Assembly: GCA_017397695.1 (NCBI GenBank)
Contig: JAFQIF010000120.1
Span: forward strand, 1 to 21,838
Direction: 5' to 3'
DNA: 21,838 nt
Source: Clostridia bacterium
GTDB lineage: Bacteria > Bacillota_A > Clostridia > Christensenellales > Aristaeellaceae
The translations under genes were made by a program, and so were the position numbers. Positions 1 to 6,245 of this stretch are shown in pieces. Below the pieces are notes generated by a model, which had not been told where the DNA came from, made no database searches, and was given only the letters and a program-made list of their open reading frames with translations. Every line of letters begins with the position of its first letter. Position 1 is the first letter of the stretch.

Positions 1-85
1 GCGTTCTTCTTGATTCTGTATCGTTTTCAAGGATCATGTCGCTTGCTCAAGCCTCTTTGTTTAAGTGTCTTGCTCGCGGCGACTT
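1..85 (-). other. Leader transcript with BoxA-like motif, probable pre-rRNA leader
   Basis: The minus-strand transcript from the 91-119 promoter would start near 85 and run off the left edge. At 36-23 it reads TGATCCTTGAAAAC, close to the TG(T/A)TCTTTGAAAAC element found in Firmicute rRNA leaders and spacers, where antitermination factors act. Upstream, GTCGC (about 84-80) and GCGAC (41-37) can pair around a loop containing AGCAAG segments. An overlapping plus-strand ORF at 36-302 is judged non-coding. Confidence 0.6.
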
Positions 86-90
86 GATGT

Positions 91-119
91 ATTATACACG
101 CACCCCGTTCCTTTGTCAA
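91..119 (-). promoter_or_regulatory. Consensus sigma-A promoter, probably of an rRNA operon leaving the window to the left
   Basis: Read on the minus strand there is a perfect TTGACA (119-114) and a perfect TATAAT (96-91) with a 17-bp spacer. An A-rich tract with repeated AAAAAA runs lies just upstream (about 121-147) and resembles an UP element. Perfect consensus plus UP element is typical of rRNA promoters in Firmicutes. The downstream BoxA-like leader supports this. The rRNA gene itself is outside the window, so the target is inferred. Confidence 0.85.
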
Positions 120-203
120 CACCTTTTTTCAACTTTTTTCAAACTTTATATATTCCAGCTTTCCATCCAATTCTGTCCCAAAGACGGCCATCCCGCCTCA
201 GGC

Positions 204-232
204 TTGCTCCCCGAAGCAGAATATGATATAAT
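204..232 (+). promoter_or_regulatory. Extended -10 promoter for the secreted repeat protein
   Basis: A perfect TATAAT lies at 227-232, preceded by TG one base upstream (224-225), which makes an extended -10. A weak -35 (TTGCTC, 204-209) sits 17 bp away. Transcription would begin near 239, about 60 nt before the ATG at 299. Confidence 0.65.
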
Positions 233-298
233 GTTGCATACTCTGCGGCTTGTGCTATGCGCATCTGCCGCGTTGAAGGGAGTTTGCCTACTATATAC

Positions 299-1633
299 AT
301 GAACAAACGATTATGGGCTGCTGTGCTGCTGTGCATCTATGCCTGTCTGCCCGTGTTCTCCGCTGCAGCCGCCACTTTAGGTCCTGCTTCTTCATTTGAA
401 GAGCTTTGCCTTTTGGTCGCCGACGCAGAAACCGGAGATACCATCCTCGTTTCCGGCGATATCGACGCCGACCATAAATACTTACAGATTCCATCGGCCA
501 TTCATCTGCGCGCGCAGGACAACGCATCTATTTCCGGCCTGCATCTGCGCAATGCTGCTGTCACCGCAACCGGCATCGATTTCCGCGATTCCCTGATTAT
601 CGACGGCAATTCTCATATTCATCTCGGAAAAAACGTAACCGTCTCTGGCGCGCAGGGAAAGAGTGGTCTCTCTTTCTCCGGCAGCGGTACGCTGATTGTT
701 GAATCCGGCTGCCGAGTCGAGGGAGGCAACGGCTCTTCCGGAATCTCCATCAGTCATACGGACGGAGATTTCTACAGCAGCATCGAGGGCCATGTACAGG
801 GCGGATCCGGTTCCTCCGGCGGCGCCGGTCTGGTCATCTCTCCGCTGCGTGAAAGCGGCGCTGTCATGATCACCGGTTCCATCACTGGCGGCAGCGGCGA
901 TTCCATCGGCGGACATGCACTGAACCTGTATGGCCTCAGCGGCAACGCACTGGTTACCGTAGACGGTAATCTGCAGGGTGGATGCGGCGCCATCGGCGGC
1001 GATGGCGTTCAACTCGTCTCCGCCAGCGATAACGTCAATGTTGGCCTCAGCGGCCAGATCAAAGGCGGCCAGGGCGAAACCTACGGCGGAAACGCGCTGA
1101 TCCTGATGAGCGCAGAAGATTCTTCCTCTTTTAATCTTTCCGGTCATTTCTCCGGCGGAGACGCCACAGGCAGGAACGCTCAGCCCGGCACATCGCTCCA
1201 TCTCGTCGGCAATTCTGTTTCGCAGCGCGCCCGCATCGTCAATTGCATCCTTGAAGACGGCAGGCACCTCATGCCGACTCCCGAGCCTACGCACGAGCCG
1301 ACCGCTACGCCTTCTCCTGCTGAAACGCCCGTGCCCGAAATCACGCCGGATGATATACCATCCGACATACTGATCCCTACTCCGTCCGACAGTCCTTCAG
1401 CAGATCCTTCTGAAGCCCTTTCCGAAGATCTTTCTCAGGATGCAAAGCCCGAGCCCATCGTCACCCCGCTCCCTGAAGTCAGCGAAGCACCCGACGTGGA
1501 ACCCTCTGCTCAACCGACCGAAGCGCCGCTCCCCGAGTTCACCACCGAACCCGTGCCGATGCCTTCTCCGGAGGCTGAGCCTTCCATTCTTCCTGACGAT
1601 CTCATCTTCCCGGTTCCCGAAACGGATGACTGA
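299..1633 (+). CDS. Secreted glycine-rich repeat protein with proline-rich C-terminal tail, function unknown
   Basis: I do not recognise a named family. The 444-residue product starts with a signal peptide (positive MNKR, hydrophobic residues 5-20, likely cleavage after the AAA near 22-25). Residues 138-300 hold six repeats built on a GG-x-G core followed by a GG or GR turn and a hydrophobic pair; the GG pairs fall at residues 142, 168, 197, 227, 256 and 286. This periodicity suggests a beta-solenoid. Residues 325-444 are almost entirely Pro, Thr, Ser, Glu and Asp with PTPEPT-like motifs, resembling a wall-spanning or linker segment. No LPXTG anchor or C-terminal membrane helix follows, so it is probably released or held non-covalently. 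ATG 299 was chosen over the upstream in-frame ATG 257 because only 299 places the signal peptide correctly; its GGGAG (278-282) is unusually far, 16 nt. The gene stands alone, between the outward rRNA-type promoter and the convergent iscU. Confidence 0.75.
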   Translation: MNKRLWAAVLLCIYACLPVFSAAAATLGPASSFEELCLLVADAETGDTILVSGDIDADHKYLQIPSAIHLRAQDNASISGLHLRNAAVTATGIDFRDSLIIDGNSHIHLGKNVTVSGAQGKSGLSFSGSGTLIVESGCRVEGGNGSSGISISHTDGDFYSSIEGHVQGGSGSSGGAGLVISPLRESGAVMITGSITGGSGDSIGGHALNLYGLSGNALVTVDGNLQGGCGAIGGDGVQLVSASDNVNVGLSGQIKGGQGETYGGNALILMSAEDSSSFNLSGHFSGGDATGRNAQPGTSLHLVGNSVSQRARIVNCILEDGRHLMPTPEPTHEPTATPSPAETPVPEITPDDIPSDILIPTPSDSPSADPSEALSEDLSQDAKPEPIVTPLPEVSEAPDVEPSAQPTEAPLPEFTTEPVPMPSPEAEPSILPDDLIFPVPETDD

Positions 1634-1691
1634 CGCCTCCTGATCGCTTTCCGGCTTTTAGGGCCGACACCTCCGTTTACCCACATAAGCA

Positions 1692-1719
1692 AAAACGCTG
1701 CGATCCTTCGCAGCGTTTT
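1692..1719. terminator. Bidirectional intrinsic terminator between the repeat protein and iscU
   Basis: A perfect 12-bp stem (AAAACGCTGCGA with TCGCAGCGTTTT) and a 4-nt loop lie between two convergent genes. A-rich and T-rich flanks give a U-run on either strand, so it can end transcription from both sides. Confidence 0.9.
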
Positions 1720-1734
1720 CTTTATGCAGAAAGA

Positions 1735-2178
1735 TTACTCTTCCTCTTCTTCCTCATGCTCCAGCTCGTCCACGTCGTCGACCGGCGGCTTAAGACCTTC
1801 GATGGTGAGATTGTTCTTCTTGGCATAATCCCACAGCGCAGCATTAACCGCCTGCTCCGCAAGCAGGGAGCAATGCACCTTCACCGGCGGCAGGCCGTCC
1901 AGCGCTTCCATAACCGCCTTATTGGAAACCTTAAGCGCCTCCTGCACAGTCTTGCCGATGATCAGTTCGGTCGCCATGGAACTGGTAGCAATCGCAGCGC
2001 CGCAGCCAAAGGTCTTGAACTTCGCGTCACGCACGACCTGGTTCTCGTCGATATCCAGATAGATACGCATGATATCGCCGCACTTGGCATTGCCGACAGT
2101 ACCCACACCGCTGGCATTCTCGATCTCGCCGACGTTACGCGGGTGCATAAAATGATCCATCACTTTTTCGGTATACAT
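1735..2178 (-). CDS. iscU: Iron-sulfur cluster assembly scaffold, IscU/NifU N-terminal type
   Basis: Scaffold on which sulfur from the cysteine desulfurase and iron are built into Fe-S clusters before transfer to apoproteins. The 147-residue protein has the three ligand cysteines in family context: C33 (AKCGD, with conserved D35), C59 (FGCGAAIATSS) and C103 (VHCSLLAEQA). LPPVK directly precedes the third cysteine motif, as in E. coli IscU, where that peptide binds the HscA chaperone. The start is ATG at 2178 with GGAGG 8 nt upstream; a longer in-frame extension to 2265 has no support. It is the last gene of iscR-iscS-iscU, 233 bp behind iscS, and that gap holds a dispersed palindromic repeat. 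The C-terminus is unusual: about 15 residues that are mostly Asp and Glu, ending in six Glu. No NifU-like C-terminal domain is present. Confidence 0.95.
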   Translation of the reverse strand: MYTEKVMDHFMHPRNVGEIENASGVGTVGNAKCGDIMRIYLDIDENQVVRDAKFKTFGCGAAIATSSMATELIIGKTVQEALKVSNKAVMEALDGLPPVKVHCSLLAEQAVNAALWDYAKKNNLTIEGLKPPVDDVDELEHEEEEEE

Positions 2179-2221
2179 AACGTTTGCCTCCGTGATCAGT
2201 TTCTCTATTTGACGGGGACGG

Positions 2222-2299
2222 GGAACGTTAGGGCTGCCGCCCCAAGCCCTGCCCGGGGATTTCATCCCCAGGCCCCTTCTTCGCTTCGCGGCTGCTTCA
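2222..2299 (-). repeat. Dispersed GC-rich palindromic repeat, copy 1 (between iscS and iscU)
   Basis: Read on the minus strand this 78-bp block matches 21720-21795 on the plus strand over almost its whole length. Shared features are a GCCGCGAAGCGAAGAAGGGG core, a hairpin made by GGGGA and TCCCC, a CGGCAGCCC box and a terminal AACGTT. A GCTGC/GCAGC hairpin (2291-2305) borders it. It lies in the 233-bp space between iscS and iscU, so it would be transcribed in the operon mRNA. Confidence 0.8.
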
Positions 2300-2411
2300 A
2301 GCAGCTTTTATATCGTCAAACTCCGTTTGCCAAGGAATTCCTGCTCAGGCCTCTTTCAACCACATATCAGACTCCTCCAAAGGAATACTGGCACTGCGGT
2401 TGATCAAGAGA

Positions 2412-3584
2412 TCATGCCTGATTCTTCACAAAATCTTCATACAGCGGGGACATGCTGCGCAGGCGCGGAATGATCTCATTCAGCGCATCGACAGCCTTAT
2501 CGGCCTCTTCCATGGTCGTCGTCTCGCACAGACTCAAGCGCAGAGAACCATGCGCAATCTCATGCGGCAGTCCGATAGCCAGCAGCACATGGCTCGGATC
2601 GAGCGAACCGCTCGTGCAGGCGCTTCCGCTGGAAGCGCAGATGCCATTGAAATCCAGGAGCATCAGCATGCCTTCGCCCTCGATGAAGCGGAAACAGAAG
2701 TTGACGTTGCCCGGCAGGCGCTCGCTGCGATGACCGTTGAGGCGGCAGTACGGAATTTCTTTCTCGATACGCTCAATCATGTGATCCCGGATCGCAGCAA
2801 CCTTCGCCATATCCGCTTCCATGTTCGCGTGCGCTTCCTCAGCCGCGGCGCCCATGCCCACGATGCCGGCCACATTGGTCGTACCCGCGCGGCGCTTCTT
2901 CTCCTGTGCGCCGCCATCCATGAACGGCGTCAGCTTCACGCCCTTGCGCACATACAGGAAGCCCACGCCCTTGGGGCCATGGAACTTATGCGCGCTGGCA
3001 GAAAGCAGGTCGATGTGCATCTCGTCCACATTCAACGGAATATGTGCATACGCCTGTACCGCATCGGTATGGAAGAGCACGCCATGCTTCCTGCATACCT
3101 CGCCGATCGCCTGAAGCGGCTGAATCGTGCCGATCTCGTTATTGGCCGCCATGATGGACACCAGAATCGTATCCGGACGAATCGCACGCTCAACCGCCTC
3201 GGCAGAAACCATGCCAAACTCGTCTACCGGCAGCACCGTCACCTCGCAGCCCTGCTTTTCCAGCGCCTGTGCGCTGTGCAGAATCGCATGATGCTCGATC
3301 GCGGAGATAATGATGTGCTTGCCCTTGGCAGCGTAGGCCTGTGCCGCGCCCTTAAGCGCCCAGTTGTCGCTCTCAGTACCGCCGGAAGTAAAGAAGATCT
3401 CCGTGCTCTTGGCGCCGATCACCTTGGCCACCTGCTTGCGCGCGGTCTCCACCGCCTCCTTGCTCGCATTGGCAAAGCTGTAGGTGCCCGCCGCATTGGC
3501 ATACTGTTCCATAAAGAACGGGCGCATTGCCTCAAAAGCGCGCTCGCTCATCCGCGTGGTCGCGGCATTATCCATGTAAATCAT
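2412..3584 (-). CDS. iscS: Cysteine desulfurase, NifS/IscS family
   Basis: PLP enzyme that converts cysteine to alanine and passes the sulfur, as a persulfide, to the scaffold and other acceptors. The 390-residue length is normal. Visible landmarks are the PLP-binding EHHA (97-100), D174 and Q177 in HTDAVQ, the Schiff-base lysine K200 in SAHKFHGPKG, and the persulfide cysteine C323 in the loop SSGSACTSG. The long, intact loop around C323 places it in the NifS/IscS group (class I) rather than SufS. ATG at 3584 is preceded by AGAGAGG about 9 nt upstream. It lies 48 bp after the IscR-like gene and upstream of iscU. No HscA, HscB, Fdx or SufBCD is nearby, so this is the short regulator-desulfurase-scaffold arrangement common in Clostridia. 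Confidence 0.97.
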   Translation of the reverse strand: MIYMDNAATTRMSERAFEAMRPFFMEQYANAAGTYSFANASKEAVETARKQVAKVIGAKSTEIFFTSGGTESDNWALKGAAQAYAAKGKHIIISAIEHHAILHSAQALEKQGCEVTVLPVDEFGMVSAEAVERAIRPDTILVSIMAANNEIGTIQPLQAIGEVCRKHGVLFHTDAVQAYAHIPLNVDEMHIDLLSASAHKFHGPKGVGFLYVRKGVKLTPFMDGGAQEKKRRAGTTNVAGIVGMGAAAEEAHANMEADMAKVAAIRDHMIERIEKEIPYCRLNGHRSERLPGNVNFCFRFIEGEGMLMLLDFNGICASSGSACTSGSLDPSHVLLAIGLPHEIAHGSLRLSLCETTTMEEADKAVDALNEIIPRLRSMSPLYEDFVKNQA

Positions 3585-3632
3585 GAGGAAAAACCTCTCT
3601 TCCCAATTGATAAAATGCTGATAAGTAGGCGG

Positions 3633-4076
3633 TTACTGTTCGCCGCGGCAGTCCGTCAGTTCACTCGTGCCATTTTCCGGCATCAGCTCCAGCAGCGTCA
3701 CACCGTCGATCACGTCATTGATCGCGCTGTACACCTTGGTGAACACCGTACGCGACGGGCATGCGCCGCGCCTGTCGCAGTGCTGCGCACCATCGAGCAC
3801 GCACTCCGCCGGCGCGAGGTCGCCCTCAGTCGCCCGAAGGATCATACCCACGGTGATCTCCTGCGGCGTAAGCGCCAGATGATAACCGCCCTGCGCGCCG
3901 CGCACACTGCGCAGCAATCCTGCACGAGTGAGCACGCTGATGATCTGCTCCATGTATTTACCGGAAATATCCTGCCGCTGCGCAATCGCGCGCACGCTCA
4001 CCGGCTCGTCGCCGTCATGCAGCGCAAGATCGACCATGATCCGCAGCGCATAGCGGCCCTTGGTGGAGATCATCAT
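3633..4076 (-). CDS. iscR: Rrf2-family transcriptional regulator, IscR-like Fe-S sensor
   Basis: Rrf2 winged-helix regulator, likely controlling the Fe-S operon it heads. The N-terminal helix-turn-helix begins with the family signature STKGRYALR (4-12), and the wing has GAQGGYHLA (60-68). Three cysteines, C92, C100 and C106, sit where IscR binds its cluster; the spacing C-x7-C-x5-C is slightly longer than E. coli's C-x5-C-x5-C. The start was set at ATG 4076, with GGGGG 7 nt upstream, rather than at an upstream TTG (4082) or the second ATG (4073); 147 residues result. An excellent promoter lies just upstream, with an inverted repeat in its spacer that could be the operator, suggesting autoregulation by cluster status. 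It could instead be a CymR-type cysteine regulator, but the three cysteines and the downstream genes favour an Fe-S sensor. Confidence 0.9.
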   Translation of the reverse strand: MMISTKGRYALRIMVDLALHDGDEPVSVRAIAQRQDISGKYMEQIISVLTRAGLLRSVRGAQGGYHLALTPQEITVGMILRATEGDLAPAECVLDGAQHCDRRGACPSRTVFTKVYSAINDVIDGVTLLELMPENGTSELTDCRGEQ

Positions 4077-4112
4077 AGGCAAGCCCCCGTTCGTTTTTTC
4101 GCTACGTGAGAT

Positions 4113-4141
4113 AGTATATCACCGAATTCATACTCCGTCAA
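4113..4141 (-). promoter_or_regulatory. Promoter of iscR-iscS-iscU with a candidate Rrf2 operator inside
   Basis: On the minus strand TTGACG (4141-4136) and TATACT (4118-4113) are separated by 17 bp. An inverted repeat, AGTAT (4113-4117) and ATACT (4130-4134) with 12 bp between and a GAATTC in the gap, overlaps the -10 and spacer. A regulator binding there would block RNA polymerase. The promoter call is strong; the operator is inference. Confidence 0.8.
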
Positions 4142-4351
4142 TGGGATTTGACGACATTTTCTACAAAGTCAGTAGGAATTCTGGAGACATCCTCTCCAGG
4201 TGTCTTCATTGCTGCACGCTTGCTTAAATCGCATCGCATGCGCGTCAGACACTCTGGCGCTCTGCGCAGCGTCGTGCTCAAAGTAGCCTTCCCGTTCCAT
4301 AAAATATTATGTCCGTTTCGATCCGCGCACGAAGTGCGATCTCCGCTAAAC

Positions 4352-4375
4352 AAAAAGGCCTTCGGCCCTGCCGAA
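4352..4375 (-). terminator. Intrinsic terminator after pdxY
   Basis: On the minus strand two overlapping hairpins are possible: AGGGCC with GGCCTT around GAA, and TTCGGC with GCCGAA around AGG. The first is followed by a five-T run (4356-4352). It lies about 75 bp after the pdxY stop codon. Confidence 0.6.
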
Positions 4376-4449
4376 AACCTCTTTGTATATTCCTCTTGAC
4401 GCACATAACCTGAGATTCGTTATGCCATCCTGCAACCTTGGTTTTCTGC

Positions 4450-5202
4450 TCACTGCTCCGGCAGCAGGCTCTTCCCCTTCCCGCGGAGCTGGCGCGCAAC
4501 ATGCTCGCCTGCCCTGCCTGCCGCATCTTCAAGGTGCTTCCCTTTCAGCAGCTGATCCATCAGCAGTCCGGTAAACAGATCGCCTGTGCCCCAGTGATGC
4601 CCGGGTACACGCTCAAAAGCAATTTCAAACACATCGCCGTCCGCGCATCCGATAATCGCATCGCCGCCATTCTCTCCCTTTGCGCTCGTGATCAGCACGC
4701 CGCAGCCGGCTTTGCGCAGCATCCGTGCGGCATTCCCCGCCGCAACGCTGTCATCGCCCAGCAGCAGGCCGGCCTCCGTCATATTGGGCGTAATCAGATC
4801 AACATGCCCGCAAAGCAGCCTGAATCCATCCGCTTGCTCCTGCGTTACGGCGTTATACTTCCTGCCGTTGTCGCCCAGAATCGGATCAAGGATCACAGGC
4901 ACGCCCTTTGCGCGCAGACCGTCCGCCACAGTGCACAGCGCCTTCGCCTGCTCCATACCGGTGATATAGCCGATATACGCCAGATCATAATGCATGCCCA
5001 ATGCTTCCCATGTTTCAAGGCTGCGCAGCATGTAATCCGTCGTATCCAATGCCGCATGCTTTCCAAGGTTGAGCGTGTTGGAGATCATCGCCGTGGGCAG
5101 CATCAGTACCTCGTGCCCCTTTTCCTCCAGCACAGCCGTCAGCATCCGCAGCGCCACGCGGCTTCTTCCCGTGATATCGCCCAGTAGCAGAACCGTTTTC
5201 AT
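4450..5202 (-). CDS. pdxY: Pyridoxal/pyridoxamine kinase, PdxK/PdxY family
   Basis: Ribokinase-superfamily enzyme predicted to phosphorylate B6 vitamers in the salvage route to PLP. The 250-residue protein opens with a nucleotide-fold strand and LLGDITGRSRVAL, matching the family's glycine/serine substrate loop. It has PTAMISN (36-42), GYITGMEQ (78-85), the ATP-site DPILGDNG (106-113), ITPN (137-140), and an anion-hole GTGD with catalytic D208 (205-208). ATG 5202 was chosen because GGGG sits about 7 nt upstream; the ATG at 5208 abuts the ribosome site, and a 271-residue version to 5265 would read through a terminator-like hairpin. Product PLP is the cofactor of the nearby cysteine desulfurase, though they are separate transcription units. 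A hydroxymethylpyrimidine kinase is a less likely alternative. Confidence 0.85.
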   Translation of the reverse strand: MKTVLLLGDITGRSRVALRMLTAVLEEKGHEVLMLPTAMISNTLNLGKHAALDTTDYMLRSLETWEALGMHYDLAYIGYITGMEQAKALCTVADGLRAKGVPVILDPILGDNGRKYNAVTQEQADGFRLLCGHVDLITPNMTEAGLLLGDDSVAAGNAARMLRKAGCGVLITSAKGENGGDAIIGCADGDVFEIAFERVPGHHWGTGDLFTGLLMDQLLKGKHLEDAAGRAGEHVARQLRGKGKSLLPEQ

Positions 5203-5222
5203 GCGCATTCCCCTTTTGAAAA

Positions 5223-5251
5223 GAGTACCCGCCTTTGTCGGGCGGGTACTC
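5223..5251 (-). terminator. Strong hairpin between the glycosidase gene and pdxY: terminator or attenuator
   Basis: A perfect 11-bp stem (GAGTACCCGCC with GGCGGGTACTC) has a 7-nt loop. On the minus strand it is followed by only four T, then the pdxY ribosome site. It probably ends the glgB-glycosidase transcript. Because the pdxY start is only 21 bp beyond it and I see no strong promoter between, it may instead let a fraction of transcripts through. Confidence 0.75.
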
Positions 5252-5342
5252 GTGATTCTTTCCATTTACCCTGTTTCAGTCTCGCCTGCAAATCCTCATA
5301 CCTTCATCGTGTCCCAACGAAAGCTCCGCAGGCGCATGCCGG

Positions 5343-6227
5343 TTATTCTACCAGCGTTGCAAAGTACAGGATGTCGCAGATCGGACGCAGCTTTCTGGAA
5401 GAAAGCGCATTGATCTTCCTGCCATCCAGCACCATCGCAGAAGATGAGCCGCCGTCCAGATTGTACGCCTGCACGGCGCCCAGCTCCTTCATCAGCTGTG
5501 CAAATTCCGCAATCGTCAAGCCGTCGCTGCCCTTGTTTTCCGGCCCCTCAGTCGCCACGCAGATGTATTCCAGCGGGCCAAGCTGACCGATACCCATGCG
5601 CTGTGTTTCCTTCTCAAGGCCTACATTCATGCGCTTGGTTGTCTTGATGATCTCTCCATCCACCACCAGCGCCGGACCAAAGTTGAACGAATTGACGATC
5701 GTACCGGAAAACTCCGCCACCTTCTGCTTGCTCGGATCGACGATGATGTGAAAATCACCCTGATCGTCGATGATCAGCATATCGAAGGTCTCATGCGGTC
5801 TCTCGCGGTACAGCTTGCCCTGACGCACCAGATATCCGGTCGAGTTGTAGTTGAAGAAATCGCCGTTGATCGCCAGCACCGCATTGGCACGCTGCGCCAG
5901 CTTATCCGGCATCACCGTGCCGGTAGAGCCGTAGCGCGCAGCCATCGCCGTGCGGATCTGAGAGGCATGCGCAATCTGTACCCGCGCAACCATGACGTTC
6001 GTGTCGTGCACGCGCATGTTCTCAATGCTGATGCGCAGGCTCTCGTCCTCATAGCCGGCGTTGTCGGGCAGGTAGCATTCCGGCCTGGCCAGCCTGCCCG
6101 CCTCGGCGTCCAGGGGAAGCGACCTGAGCTTCCCCTCTGCCATGGACTCATCACCCGTGAGCAGCATAAGCACCAGCGCAATCAGCACAATGGCAATCCA
6201 CAGTTTTTTATTTTTGAACAGACTCAT
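5343..6227 (-). CDS. Membrane-anchored or exported phosphodiester glycosidase family protein (NAGPA domain)
   Basis: The C-terminal two thirds match the NAGPA/DUF2233 fold, whose founder is the mammalian uncovering enzyme that removes GlcNAc from a phosphodiester. Bacterial members are thought to act on sugar-phosphodiester linkages in the envelope. Key motifs are AINGDFF (119-125), SFNFGPALVVDG (180-191), QRMGIGQLG (209-217) and NLDGGSSSAM (256-265), the family's active-site signatures. Residues 7-24 form one hydrophobic helix after MSLFKNKK, acting as a signal anchor or uncleaved signal, so the catalytic domain should be outside. Its ATG is 18 bp after the glgB stop, with GGAG beside that stop, so the two are almost certainly cotranscribed. 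The substrate is unknown; membership of an operon with glycogen branching enzyme is unexplained. Confidence 0.88.
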   Translation of the reverse strand: MSLFKNKKLWIAIVLIALVLMLLTGDESMAEGKLRSLPLDAEAGRLARPECYLPDNAGYEDESLRISIENMRVHDTNVMVARVQIAHASQIRTAMAARYGSTGTVMPDKLAQRANAVLAINGDFFNYNSTGYLVRQGKLYRERPHETFDMLIIDDQGDFHIIVDPSKQKVAEFSGTIVNSFNFGPALVVDGEIIKTTKRMNVGLEKETQRMGIGQLGPLEYICVATEGPENKGSDGLTIAEFAQLMKELGAVQAYNLDGGSSSAMVLDGRKINALSSRKLRPICDILYFATLVE

Positions 6228-6245
6228 TGGTATCAGTTCTCCGGA

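Larger units (their letters stand above)
4077..4449. other. 373-bp intergenic region between iscR and pdxY
   Basis: No convincing gene is present; ORFs of 83-88 residues on both strands here lack ribosome sites and family resemblance. It holds the iscR promoter (4113-4141), a palindrome at 4320-4341 (GATC-n3-GCAC-GAA-GTGC-GATC), and the probable pdxY terminator (4352-4375). The stretch 4142-4319 has no feature I can name. Confidence 0.6.

Noticed and set aside
2400..4109. 569-residue plus-strand ORF over iscS and iscR
   Set aside because: Antisense of two well-recognised genes; it has no ribosome site.
4138..4404. Possible small genes (83-88 residues) between iscR and pdxY
   Set aside because: No ribosome site, no resemblance to known proteins, and they overlap a promoter and terminator.
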